A stretch of DNA of 64,000 bases from assembly GCF_024166365.1 (NCBI RefSeq), contig NC_064823.1, positions 6,628,924 to 6,692,923 of the forward strand. The letters are read 5' to 3'. Numbering within the stretch: position 1 is the first letter of the stretch; each line of letters opens with the position of its first letter. Positions 23,275-33,049 of this stretch are shown here, in pieces. A program made the translations under genes and the position numbers. The notes below the pieces were generated by a model. It saw only the letters and a list, made by a program, of their open reading frames with translations. It had not been told where the DNA came from and did no database searches. This DNA is from Elephas maximus indicus (lineage: Eukaryota > Chordata > Mammalia > Proboscidea > Elephantidae).

Positions 23275-23470
23275 CAAGCATATTGTTTATTGATCATTTA
23301 CTCTAGGCTAGGTACTAGGTTAAGTGCTTTATACAGAATCACAATTTCATTAAAACTCTTGTTGGTTTTTTTTTTTTTATCTCTATTTGCTATATATGGA
23401 AACTGTATGTAAGTTTTACTAATTCAACAAGGACTCGCAGACTCAGGGTTCAAATCTGGTTTTATCTGGC
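23275..23470 (+). repeat. MIR SINE
   Basis: 'ggtactaggttaagtgctt', 'aatttcattaaaactctt' and 'cagactcagggttcaaatct' follow MIR order, with a T-run expansion in the middle. Confidence 0.65.
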
Positions 23471-23566
23471 GTCTAGCCCAGCTTTTCCTTATTGACGAAT
23501 CAGTTTACTCATTAGCAACGTCTTAGATTCAAAAAAATTTTTTTTTTTTTAGATTAATCTGTATAA

Positions 23567-23732
23567 ACCCAAAATCAAACCCATTCCCATTGAGTAGATT
23601 CCAGCTCATACGGACACTATAGGACAGAGCAGATTTTCCCCATTGGGTTTCCAAAGAGCAGCTGGTAGATTCGAACTGCCAATCTTTTGGTTAGCAGCTG
23701 AGCTCTTAACTGCTGTGCCACCAAAGCTCTAA
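23567..23732 (-). mobile_element. AfroSINE, antisense
   Basis: 'aacccattcccattgagt', 'ctataggacagagcagat' and 'tgtgccaccaaagctc' in antisense; complete copy. Confidence 0.9.
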
Positions 23733-23961
23733 TTTACACAGAGATAATAAAATTTATTTTTAAGATCTGAATAAGTGTATTCATTTATGAAATTACAAAA
23801 GTTAAGTGACATAAAAACATAGATTTTATTTATTTTCACAGATTCTGTGGGTCAGGGCACACTCTATGGGACAAGCTCCAAAAGGGACAAAAAACAAAAC
23901 CTGGGCAGGAAGCCACCTGAAGTCTTGCTTACTCACTTTTCTGGTGATCATGCTGGCTGTG

Positions 23962-24159
23962 ATGCCCTGGTGGCTTCAGTTAAGCATGTGACCGCTATCC
24001 AAAAGGTTAGCGGTTGGAGCCCACCCATTGCCTCCAAGGAAGAAAGACATAGCAATCTGCTCCTATACAGATTATAGCCTTGAAAACCCTATGAGGCAAT
24101 TGTACTTTGTCACATGGGGTCACTGTGAGAATCAACTCTAGGGCACCTAGCAACAACAA
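23962..24159 (+). mobile_element. SINE with RTE 3' tail
   Basis: tRNA-like head ('gatgccctggtggcttcag', B box region 'agcggttggagccc'), a middle block 'agcaatctgctcctatac', and a 3' end 'gggcacctagcaacaacaa' that is the RTE tail. The shared tail suggests that the RTE enzyme copied this SINE. Confidence 0.88.
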
Positions 24160-24640
24160 GGCTGGCTGTGAGCTAAGGTCTACCTGGGGCTTCTCCATGT
24201 AGCCTGGGGCTTCTTCACAATACGTGGCTGGGTTCCAAGGGCAAGCATACCAGAAACAGATAAGGTCAGCCAGAAGATGCATTCTTCTAATGACCTGACC
24301 TGCCCCCAAAAGTCAACAGAGTATCACTTCTTCCATAGGCAATTGGTTGGAGTAGCAATAAGTCCCCCAAGTTCAAGGGAAGGGGAAATAGACTGCCTCT
24401 CTTGAAGGGAAATGTCAAAGTTCTGAAATAGCATTCATGGCCATCCTGTGACCATTTTTGAATAATACTATCTGCACTTCTAATAATAGTAACTATTTTT
24501 ACCAAAGAAATGAGATATACAAATAAACACTAGAGGGATTATGATCACTTTATTGTGGTAAAACTTTATAAAGCTTTCCCAAATAAAACATAGATACTAA
24601 AGGTCTTATACAATATATTAGATAAATAGTATCCAGTAGA
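24160..24640. other. Unique sequence
   Basis: Nothing recognised. The minus-strand frames at 24007-24505 begin inside the SINE or lack a domain. Confidence 0.4.
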
Positions 24641-24800
24641 ATATTTGTGATGATAGAAATATTCCATACCCACTCTATCCAAAAGGAGCCACTAGCCACA
24701 TGTAGTTACTGAGCTCTTAAAATATGGCTAGTGCAATGGAGAAACTAATTTTCTAACTTGATTCGAATTATTTTAAAAATAATGCCTATAACACTGTTCA
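24640..24800 (-). repeat. hAT/MER-type DNA transposon relic
   Basis: 'ggagccactagccacatgta' and 'aatatggctagtgcaatgg' are phrases of a common mammalian MER-class MITE. The exact family and orientation are uncertain. Confidence 0.45.
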
Positions 24801-24941
24801 GTATTCATCTCTCTTTTTTTTTTTTAATGTGAGATGACAGCATTAACGTGACTGTTACATATATAGGCATTGATGTTAATTGCCTTCAAGTTGATTGATC
24901 CCGACTTATGGCTACCCCACATATGCAGAGTAGGACTGCTT

Positions 24942-25473
24942 TATGATGGTTAATATTATGTGTCAACTTCACTAGGCTGTGAGTCTCAACGGTTTGGCTG
25001 ACACTATGTAATTACCTTTCATTTTGTGATCTGATGTGAACAGCCAATCAGTTGGAAGAGGATTTTCCTTGGGCTGTGGCCTGCTTCCAGTATATAAAGG
25101 GATGTTCTGGCAAAGTTTGTTCTCTCTACCTTGCAGTCTTCTGGGAGTCTGACCTCCAGTTCTACAGATGTAAGCCAGCAGAAGCCTCCTGCCTGCTACC
25201 TGACCTGTAGGTTTTGGATTCACCAACCCCACAACCCATGAGCCAGCAGAGGTCTCCAGCCTGTTGCCTGGCCTGCAGGTTTCGGGTTTGTCAGCTCCTG
25301 CAACAACATGAGCCAGCAGAGGTCATTGGTTTGTCATCTGTCCCATGGATTTGGGACTTGCCAGCCCCCTCAGTTGTGCAAGCTGCTTCCTTGAAGTAAA
25401 TTTCTCTCTCCTTCTCTGTCTCTCTCTCTATTCTTCTCTGATTTAACTCTTCTAGAGAACCCAGACTAAGACA
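24942..25473 (+). mobile_element. Solo LTR, ERVL-like, with tandem internal modules
   Basis: 532-bp solo LTR of an endogenous retrovirus. It starts 'tatgatggttaa' (TG decayed to TA) and ends 'agactaagaca'. A TATA-like 'tatataaag' is at 25092-25100. The flanking 5 bp are 'tgctt' and 'tactt' (4 of 5), as expected for ERVL-class integration. Positions 25171, 25239 and 25309 start three imperfect tandem modules of about 69 bp, each beginning like 'gagccagcagag'. No viral genes are attached. Same family as 36611-37180. Confidence 0.75.
25171..25378. repeat. Three imperfect ~69-bp tandem modules inside an LTR
   Basis: Units start at 25171, 25239 and 25309. Each has 'agccagcagag', then 'cctg' clusters, a 'aggttt'/'ggattt' motif and a 'cagc' or 'caacc' end. 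Confidence 0.8.
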
Positions 25474-25615
25474 TACTTCATAGGATTTTCCAGGCTGTGA
25501 CCTTTTGAAAGCAGAGTGCCAGGCCTGTCTTCCGAGATACCTCTCTGGGTGGGTTGGAATTAGCAACCTTTAGGCAAGTGCTCGAGCACTTAACTGTTTA
25601 TGCCAACCAGGGACT

Positions 25616-26435
25616 CCTAAGGCAGTAGAGACTCCAAAATTAAAACATGACATGTATATAAACATTGTTAAGTATAAATATTGTGTAAAGGTATCTTTTG
25701 GAGTGGATTGTTTTGGTTTTGTTTTTCTTCTTTTATTTCCCAATAATGTGTTCAGTATTTGTAATGTGGCATTAATTTCTATTATGAATTTGAAATATAT
25801 GGTTTTAACTTAAAATTCAAAGGTTTTTATTTGAAAATATACCTTTTATGATTAAAAGACACTAATAATTGACACTAATAATAATAATTATTATTTTGAT
25901 CTCTGTTAATAGCTTTACTCCTGATTTAGGCAATCTTTGAAATGTTTTAAGAAAATATATTCTATTAAATCAATCTCAGGTCTTGTCTACCAAAAAAAAA
26001 AAAAAATAGAGCAACTGATGGGCTGAGTTTAGGGGAAAGCAAGTAATTGGGTAATAATAAGCCACATCAGTCATGTCTATTTCATGCCATTTTTTTGATC
26101 AAGGGCTGCTCATTCGAATGGTATGGAGGCTTTGGAAAATATCAGTTCCTAGAGATTCTTATTTAATTAAATGGCTTGGGACGAGCATTGGTAATTTATA
26201 AAACAATCTATATATTTCTAATATATGGCCTGGATAGACAGTTATTGCTATAGAAAAAACTCTTAGTTGTAATAGTTTTTAGCTGAAATATGTGTGTATG
26301 TAAGCATACAATATATATACGTGTGTGTATAAATAGTAATTGCATCAATTCATGATGAATGTATGGTTTAACTTATTATAAGTTACTTGTTTTGTACACT
26401 TTTTTTTAAGAGTAAGAAAAAAATTTCCCACATGT
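25616..26435. other. Unique AT-rich sequence
   Basis: No element recognised. A short alternating TA/TG stretch lies at 26290-26330. Confidence 0.4.
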
Positions 26436-26765
26436 TGTCATTAGCTGCCATCGAGTCACCCCTGACCCACAGCAACCCCACGTACAACTGAAGGAAACGC
26501 TCCCTGTTCTCACATCATCTCCATGATCAGTCACATATCAGACGGTTGGAATCCATAGGATTTTCACTGGCTAATTTTTAGAAGTAGGTTATTAGGCCAG
26601 CCTCCCTAGTCCATCTTAGTCTAGATATTCCATAGAAGCATTTTAACAATATACAAACCTCCGCTGACAGATGGGTAGTGGCTACATAGAGTTGCATTAG
26701 CCAGAGTGGTACCCAGTCTCCTGGGTACATTTTTACCACTGAACCTCCACTGCTCCCAATCTTTA
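26436..26765 (-). mobile_element. RTE-derived non-autonomous element, antisense
   Basis: In antisense: the left part ('cattagctgccatcgagtc', 'cagcaaccccacgtacaa') corresponds to the RTE 3' end, and the right part ('cctagtccatcttagtctag', 'gacagatgggtagtggc') to the RTE 5' region block also seen at 27.7 and 42.8 kb. The central ORFs are missing. Confidence 0.65.
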
Positions 26766-26769
26766 CCAT

Positions 26770-27640
26770 ATGCCCTCAAAAATGTTTGCTATGGCTATTC
26801 GTCAAGGGTTACATCACATATCCTGCAAAAATAATCACAGACAAGGAAATTAAATTATAACTTTTGGCTTAGACTAATCATCATTCATCCTGAGACACGG
26901 GAGGGACTGTGAGTTACATGATCATCCAAAATCTGAGTAAAAGGTGGGTTTTGTTAACAAAGAAGAAGGAGGAAGAAGATTATTTCATCAACCAGAGCCT
27001 CTCAAATTTTAATAGTCATACAATCAAGTGGGAAATCTTGTTAAAATGCAGATTCTGATTTTAATATGTTCCCAGATGATTCCAATGCTGCTGCTTTGTA
27101 GGCCATATTTTAAATAGCAAGGACACAGTCTACTGACTCTATCACGCCAGATATTAATCTTATAATGATATTTCTCTTTTTATATTGATATTTTCAAATG
27201 ATATAGAATGCTGGTCTTGATATGGGAAAATAAATAAATAAGGTAAAGTTATAAACACCAGATTATAATTATTGGTCTTCCTGTTAAAACAGATCCATAA
27301 AGCAAATAAATTGATTCTTTCAATATACATATAAAATCATTTTGTAATTAAACATAACTCTTGTGGTTTTTAATCACATATAAACTTACAGTGTACCAGT
27401 GAAAAATGAAATAAAATGTATAAACACTAGCATAACATATGAATGCAAAATATTTATGAGTTTTTAATTTTGAAGACGTTTTTCTATTGAATTTAAAAGA
27501 AAAAGCCAAGATTCAGTTGGAAGATAATTTTTAATAATTAAGATAGATTTTGAAGAAATTATTAAAGTTTTCAAACACTCTTGCAATTACTAAAAATATA
27601 GTGAGGCCCTATATGATACTAACTTGAAAAACTGACTCCA
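26770..27640. other. Unique sequence with one MITE-like fragment
   Basis: 26995-27135 ('gagcctctcaaattttaat', 'gggaaatcttgttaaaatg', 'gattccaatgctgctgc') matches a common hAT-type MER element. The rest is AT-rich and unassigned. Confidence 0.45.
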
Positions 27641-27689
27641 TCCCATACAATTTGTTTTTGATAAGGGATTATTTATATTCAAATTGCCT

Positions 27690-28085
27690 AAAAATTGTGA
27701 CCCCACGCATCTATCAGTTTGTCTTATGGTGGGAGCTTAAGGGTTGCTGTGATGCTGGAAGCTATGCCACCAGTATTCAAATACCAGTAGGGTCATCCAT
27801 GGCAGACAGCTTTCAGCTGAGCTTCCAGACTAAGGCAGATTAAGAAGAAGGACCCAAGCAGTCCCTGGAGAGGGACATTGTGCTTGGTAAAGTAGAGGGT
27901 CAGCGAAAAAAAGAAGACCCTCAACAAGATGGATTGACACAGTGGCTGTAACCATGGGGTCAAATGTAACAACTATTGTGAGGATGGCACAGGACTGGGC
28001 AGTGTTTCCTTCTGTTGTACATAGGGTCACTCACTATGAGTCAGAACCAACTTAACGGCACCTAACAACAACAACAACAACAATA
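27690..28085 (+). mobile_element. Internally deleted RTE (5' block fused to 3' end)
   Basis: The 5' block ('catctatcagtttgtctta', 'ctgtgatgctggaagctat', 'ccagactaaggcagatt') is followed directly by the RTE 3' region from 'cagtccctggagagggac' to 'cacctaacaacaacaac'. The fusion lies at about 27850-27860 and removes both enzyme domains. Such short forms move only with enzyme from full copies. Confidence 0.85.
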
Positions 28086-28230
28086 ATTGTGAATTATGAC
28101 CAAAATATGTGTAACTCAGGACTCAGAAGAACAAATAACTTTTTAGAAATGTAACACTTGTCTTGACTAGATTCTGCAACAGAAAGCAGGCACCAACTTT
28201 ATTAACTTGTAAATACATTACCCACAATGT

Positions 28231-28444
28231 AAAACCAAATCAAAACCCAGTTGCCAACAGGTTGATTCCTAATATAGCAGTTCCATGAGTGTCAGAGTAG
28301 AATTGCTCCACAGAATTTTCAATGGCTGAGTTTTTGAAAGTAAAAAGGTACCTTTCTTCTGAGGCAGCTCTGGTTGGACTCAAACTTCCAACCTTTTGTT
28401 TAGCAGCCAAGTGTGTTAATCATTTGTACCACCAAAGGAGTCCA
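28231..28444 (-). mobile_element. Antisense SINE, longer AfroSINE subfamily
   Basis: 'gagtgtcagagtagaattg', 'accttttgtttagcagcc' and 'gtaccaccaaaggagtcc' in antisense. Confidence 0.88.
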
Positions 28445-28791
28445 CCAACAGTGTATCAGAAGCTAATTCCTTCAAAGAAAAGTTATGTATATATATGTAT
28501 GTATATACACACACACATTCATTCACTTTGCAACTGGCAAATTCTAATAATCAAAACTTGATGACATTTTGTAGGCTTTTATCGAAGCCCACAGTAAATA
28601 TTTCTCTGTTATGTTTCTTGAAAGCATAGTCTGTTGAAGAACATTTTCTGAGAGCCTTCACACAAACCTGCTTTAATTGCCCTCTGTTTGCTTGGCCTTT
28701 GTACTGGCATGGCTGGCTCTTGCCACTTTTGGTAGAGTCCCTCCACTGAAATTGTTCTAGTTAATATTCTCCATCTATATTTTCACTCCAG

Positions 28792-28886
28792 AGTCCTTGG
28801 GTGGTGCAAAGGTTAATGCACTCAACTGATAACTGAAACATTGCAGGTTCGACAGCTATGAGTCCAAGTCAACTTGACAGCAACTA
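28792..28886 (+). mobile_element. SINE with internal deletion
   Basis: The head 'tccttgggtggtgcaaagg' jumps after the B box ('attgcaggttc') straight to the 3' end 'agctatgagtccaagtcaa' at about 28850, so about 100 bp of the middle is missing. A (TTTA)n follows. Confidence 0.75.
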
Positions 28887-29054
28887 TTTATTTATTTATT
28901 TAGCCCAGTCAAAGCTCTGATGCTCAATGTAAATAGCCTAAACACTGCTCAAGGATAGCTGCCCGATTGTGCTTGGAGTTCATTAATTTGTTGCTTAAAG
29001 AAAAAGACTAAGATTTGTAAATATAAGGAAAAGTAGGCAAGTGAGGAAATTCAT

Positions 29055-29529
29055 TGTCTTAGTTATCTAATGCTGCTATAAGAGAAATACGACAAGCAGA
29101 TGGCTCTAACAAAGAGAAATTTCTTGTCTTAGTCTAGGAGCCTAAAAGTCCAAATTCAAGCCACCAGCTCCCCGGAAAGTCTTTCTCTCTCTGTTGGTTC
29201 TGGAGGAATATTCCTTGTCATCAATCTTCTCTTGGCATAGGAGCTTCTCAATGCAGGGACCATGGATCCAGCGGACATGTTCTGCTCCCAGCCGTCTTTC
29301 TTGGTGGTGTGAGGTCTTCCTCCTCTCTGCTGGATTCTCTGTTTTATATCTCAAAAGACATTGACTCAAGATTGAGCCCTGCATCGAATCTTGCCTCTTT
29401 AATGTCATAGAGGTTAGAATTTACAGCAATCACATTAGATCACAAAGTGGTGGACAACCACACAATACTGGGAATCATGGTCTAGCCAAGCTGACATACA
29501 TGTTGGGGGACACAATTCAATCCATAATA
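29055..29529 (-). mobile_element. Solo LTR, MaLR/ERVL-like family A, antisense
   Basis: 475-bp solo LTR; on the minus strand it starts 'tattatggattgaattgtgt' and ends 'ctaagaca'. The flanking 5 bp are 'ttcat' and 'ctcat' (4 of 5). 'aaagagaaatttcttgtc' is the antisense of the polyadenylation end region. Same family as 31068-31565 and 54335-54832. The 88-codon minus-strand frame inside it has no gene match. Confidence 0.8.
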
Positions 29530-29554
29530 CTCATGAAATTTTTTTCTCACTTAT

Positions 29555-29625
29555 ATGCCCAGTTTCCAGGAAAGTACTTGGCACGTATCAAGTGTTCATT
29601 TGGCAGTTGAATGAATATTTCTTTT
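29555..29625 (+). repeat. L2/MIR 3'-end fragment
   Basis: 'gaaagtacttggcacgtatc' and 'ttgaatgaatatttc' resemble the shared 3' end of L2 and MIR. Confidence 0.45.
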
Positions 29626-29639
29626 TATATAATACAATC

Positions 29640-30430
29640 TTCATTTATTCACTCAGAATTTGAAAAACAATTTCATCTTCTTGGTAAAGAACCTCGTAGG
29701 TATGTTGATGAGGTACTGATTACTGACACATCTGCATAAGGCTTTTTTTTTTTCAATGTTATAGTATCCTCTTTAAATAGCTTTGGAGTGCTTTCTTTGA
29801 ATAGATGAGCAGTATTTTGTACACATAGAGCAAAGTTTTCCTACTGCCTCAATAATTGAGTATGGTTGCAAAGATTTTCAAATGTATACTTAGAAAAATG
29901 TTTGTGCTGATTAATGGAGAACTCTGGAACAATTTTTGCAAATACAGCTTTGAAAATTTTTAGCATCCTCCATTTAGATGATATTCAGCACAGTTACATC
30001 GTGGCTCATGCCAGCACAGGCAGTTCCCATTCTTCTCTTATTTATTTTGCAGGCAGCATAAAGCAGAAGAATGTTTTTTCATTATTATGATGTATGCCAC
30101 CTGGCTGCCGAATTCCTAAATGAAGACTCAGCATCAAAATAATAAATCTTCTTAACTGTGTCATATTTTATGATAATTCTTTAATACTAAACAATTATTT
30201 TAAAAGGGGAAATGAAACTCTATGTCCTATAATTAAGTGTAAATATATTGGCAACATTAGTATGTGCCTAGTACAATAATCTAACATTTTCTTCTCTCAC
30301 ACTGTCCTCAGTTTAATTGGTATTCTACCCATTGTATTATAAAATAGCCTTAGATCAAGACAATGGTATCAGAAAACGATAGCCTCTTTTGAACCATCAA
30401 TCACTGGGTCCTAAGTCTCTTCAATTATGA
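29640..30430. other. Unique AT-rich sequence
   Basis: Nothing recognised. Confidence 0.4.
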
Positions 30431-30432
30431 AA

Positions 30433-30626
30433 GACAAACAAGTTGCCAGCAAGTCTGTTCTAACTCATGGCAACCTCATGCGTACAGAGTAGAACTGCAC
30501 TCTGTAGAGTTTTCAGAGTTGTGACCTGTTGGAAGGAGATCCCCAGACATTTCTCCTGAGGTGCCTCTGGTTGGGTTTTAGTTAGTAGTAGAGAGCTTAA
30601 TTATTTGTGCCACCCAGAGTCCCCTG
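30433..30626 (-). mobile_element. Antisense SINE, longer subfamily
   Basis: 'gttctaactcatggcaacct', 'gaactgcactctgtagagt', and 'gtgccacccagagtcccc' in antisense. Confidence 0.85.
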
Positions 30627-30642
30627 ATGAAAGGCAAGCATT

Positions 30643-31010
30643 GGACTAATGTGGCAAATGGCCAGCTATCCACCAAAATTCATGGTCCTCCTTCCAGGGT
30701 ACAGGGTTGTCATTGAAAGACAGCTAGCTGGCCAGAGCTTTCCCTGCCCTTCTCACATTCATTTGTAGCCATGTGGAATGTGAACAGAAATACTGAGTGT
30801 CTCTTTTTGACTGGAGCGTTTTAGGAGCAGATGTGGCTTCTCCAAAAATTTCAGCTACTGTCTGTAAGCAGAGGATTCTGAAGCCTAGGAACTGGGGGAC
30901 CTGAGCCTCCAAATCACTATGTGGGGGAAAGTCATCCACTAACTGAAATCCTGGCATTCATTGGGCTATTTCTTAAAGGAATAATAAACTATTTGTGGAG
31001 TCTTCAGTAT
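30643..31010 (+). mobile_element. MLT1-like LTR relic
   Basis: 'gtagccatgtggaatgtgaa', 'gaggattctgaagcctagg' and 'ggcattcattgggctat' follow the layout of MLT1-class LTRs. It is too worn to name the subfamily or set edges. Confidence 0.4.
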
Positions 31011-31067
31011 TTTTTTTTTTTTTTCAGTTTTGGGGTTTTCTTTTCCAAACAGCTAGTATTACCCTAG

Positions 31068-31565
31068 TGTCTTAGCCATCTAGTGCTGCCATAACAGAAA
31101 TACCAGTGGATGGCTTTAACAAAGAGAAATTTATTTTCTCACAGTCTAGTAGGTTACAAGTCCAAATTCAGGGTGTTGCCTCCAGGGGAAGGCTTTCTCT
31201 GTCAGCTCTGGAGGAAGGTCCTTGTCTTCAATCTTCCCCTGGCCAAGGAGCTTCTCAGGCACGGGGACCCCATGTCCAAAGGACATGCTCTGCTTCTGGT
31301 GCTGCTTTCTTGGTGGTATGATGTCCCAACTCTCTGCTTGCTTCCTTTCCTTTTTATCTCTTGAGAGGTAAAATGTGGTGCAGGCCACACCCCAGGGGAA
31401 CTCCCTTTACCTTGGATCAGGGAGGTGACCTGAGTAAGGGTGGTGTTATAATCCCACCCTTATCCTCCTAATGTAAAATTAAAATTACAAAATGGAGGAC
31501 AACAACACATGGCCTAACCAAGCTGATACACACATTTTGGGGGGAACATAATTCAATCCATGATA
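31068..31565 (-). mobile_element. Solo LTR, MaLR/ERVL-like family A, antisense
   Basis: 498-bp solo LTR, antisense: 'tgtcttagccatctagtgc' at the left edge and 'aattcaatccatgata' at the right. The flanking 5 bp are 'cctag' and 'cctac' (4 of 5). It is very similar to 29055-29529. Overlapping open frames at 31106-31390 are chance frames. Confidence 0.85.
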
Positions 31566-31744
31566 CCTACTTAAACTACTAGTCACCGTAATTCTATTTT
31601 ATATAACTCAAAATATTAGATAAGTGTGTGAAAAACAATAAAAACTAAACGTACTAACATATAATTAAAAGACGTTAGTAAAATTAATGACTATGCATTT
31701 TTGTTTTAAAATAATAAATAATTATTAAATAGTAATAAAATGCC

Positions 31745-31935
31745 ATAAAATACCTATTATAGGACTGGAACTAAGCATTCCTTTAAACATTACATAAATC
31801 TTGCGAGGTAGTCATTATTATTCTCCATTTCAGAATTTCGCTAACAGAAGCTCCAGAAAGTCAAACGTCCCAAAGTTGCTGAGTTAATAAATGCTGAAAC
31901 TTGGGATTGAATAGATCTTTTACCACCAAAGATTA
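31745..31935 (+). repeat. MIR SINE
   Basis: 'ggaactaagcattcctttaa', 'ttgcgaggtagtcattatta' and 'tgctgaaacttgggattgaa' follow MIR order. Confidence 0.7.
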
Positions 31936-32340
31936 TTTTTTCTCCATTATAAGTTGCTGTCTTCTGAAATAACCTCTTGAGGACTTGTCTCATTTTGCCT
32001 CTTCCTTTTATCACTCCTGCTTGACAGTACTGTACACAACAGACCTCCAGTTTTTGGCCAACAATTCACCTGACAGGCTCTTGCAATCAGACTGTAACTA
32101 TTATTGCTTTGCTAAAACTAGTGAACTCGACTTTTATTTTATGTAGATTTAAGAAGAATGCACTGATATGGACCAACTCCAGAGACAGATTATGTCAGAA
32201 ATCACAATGGAGAACAGTATGTCTTCTACGACTATCTATGTAAAATTTAAAATAGGAATTCATGCGTGTATAGGCTTGAATACAGGTAGAGCATATTTGG
32301 AAAGCTATATAAGAAACCTTATATAGCTTATATAAGAAGC

Positions 32341-32506
32341 TGGAAACTCTGGTGGTGTAGTCGTTAAGTGCTACGGCTGCTAACCAAAAGGTCGGCAGTT
32401 TGAAGCCGACAGGCGCTCCTTGGAAACTCTACCTGGCAGTTCTACTCTGTCCTATAGGGTCGCTATGAGTCGGAATCGACTCGATGGCAGTGCGCTTGGG
32501 TTTGGG
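32341..32506 (+). mobile_element. Young AfroSINE
   Basis: Well-preserved copy with many intact CpGs ('aaggtcggcagtttgaagcc', 'tcgctatgagtcggaatcga'). Flanked by 'atataagaa' on both sides (about 32328 and 32510). Low divergence suggests recent insertion. Confidence 0.93.
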
Positions 32507-32699
32507 CATATAAGAAACCTGTGATCGTGGTTACCTTTGACTTGGGCTATAAGTGAAAGACATCTGCATTTTATTGTAGGACTTTTGGTAACTATGGAAT
32601 TGCTTATTTAATTCAGAAAATATGATAAACTGCATATTTTTTCTAGAAATAGATACACATTTATCACTCAGGGAACTGCTCTGTTAGACCCCTGTAACC

Positions 32700-33045
32700 A
32701 GTTTCTTTCTGGACAATCTCTTTTGCCCATGCTCTTGCTGATTCCTCCCCCTGGATCACCTTTTCACTGACAAAATCCTGTCAACCTTTTAAGCTCATTT
32801 AACGTTTGTCTAAAGTTTTCCGATTCCCTGCACATCATCAGAAAAATAAAATTTCACTGTAGTATGTAGTTTTCTATCCTAGATCTGTTATGACACTTAG
32901 CTCTTCTATTGTAAGACCTGTGTACATGAATCACCAATATCATAAATTCTCTGAAATTAGGGATTATTTTGTGTTCATCTTTGTTCCACAATGCCTAGTC
33001 TTCTCTGGAGTTGAATAACACAATAAATTATTGAGCTCTGGTTGA
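32700..33045 (+). repeat. L2 LINE 3' fragment
   Basis: 'ttttgcccatgctcttgctg', 'ccttttaagctcatttaac', 'gaaattagggattattttgt' and 'aatgcctagtcttctctgga' follow the L2 3' end. The 60-codon frame at 33064 lies just outside and shows no domain. Confidence 0.55.
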
Positions 33046-33049
33046 GTCA

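Larger units (their letters stand above)
24875..25615 (-). mobile_element. Antisense SINE split by an LTR
   Basis: The left part 24875-24941 ('aagttgattgatcccgact') and right part 25474-25615 ('cttcataggattttccagg', 'ccaaccagggactcc') join to one antisense SINE of the longer subfamily. The LTR at 24942-25473 interrupts it. Confidence 0.82.
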
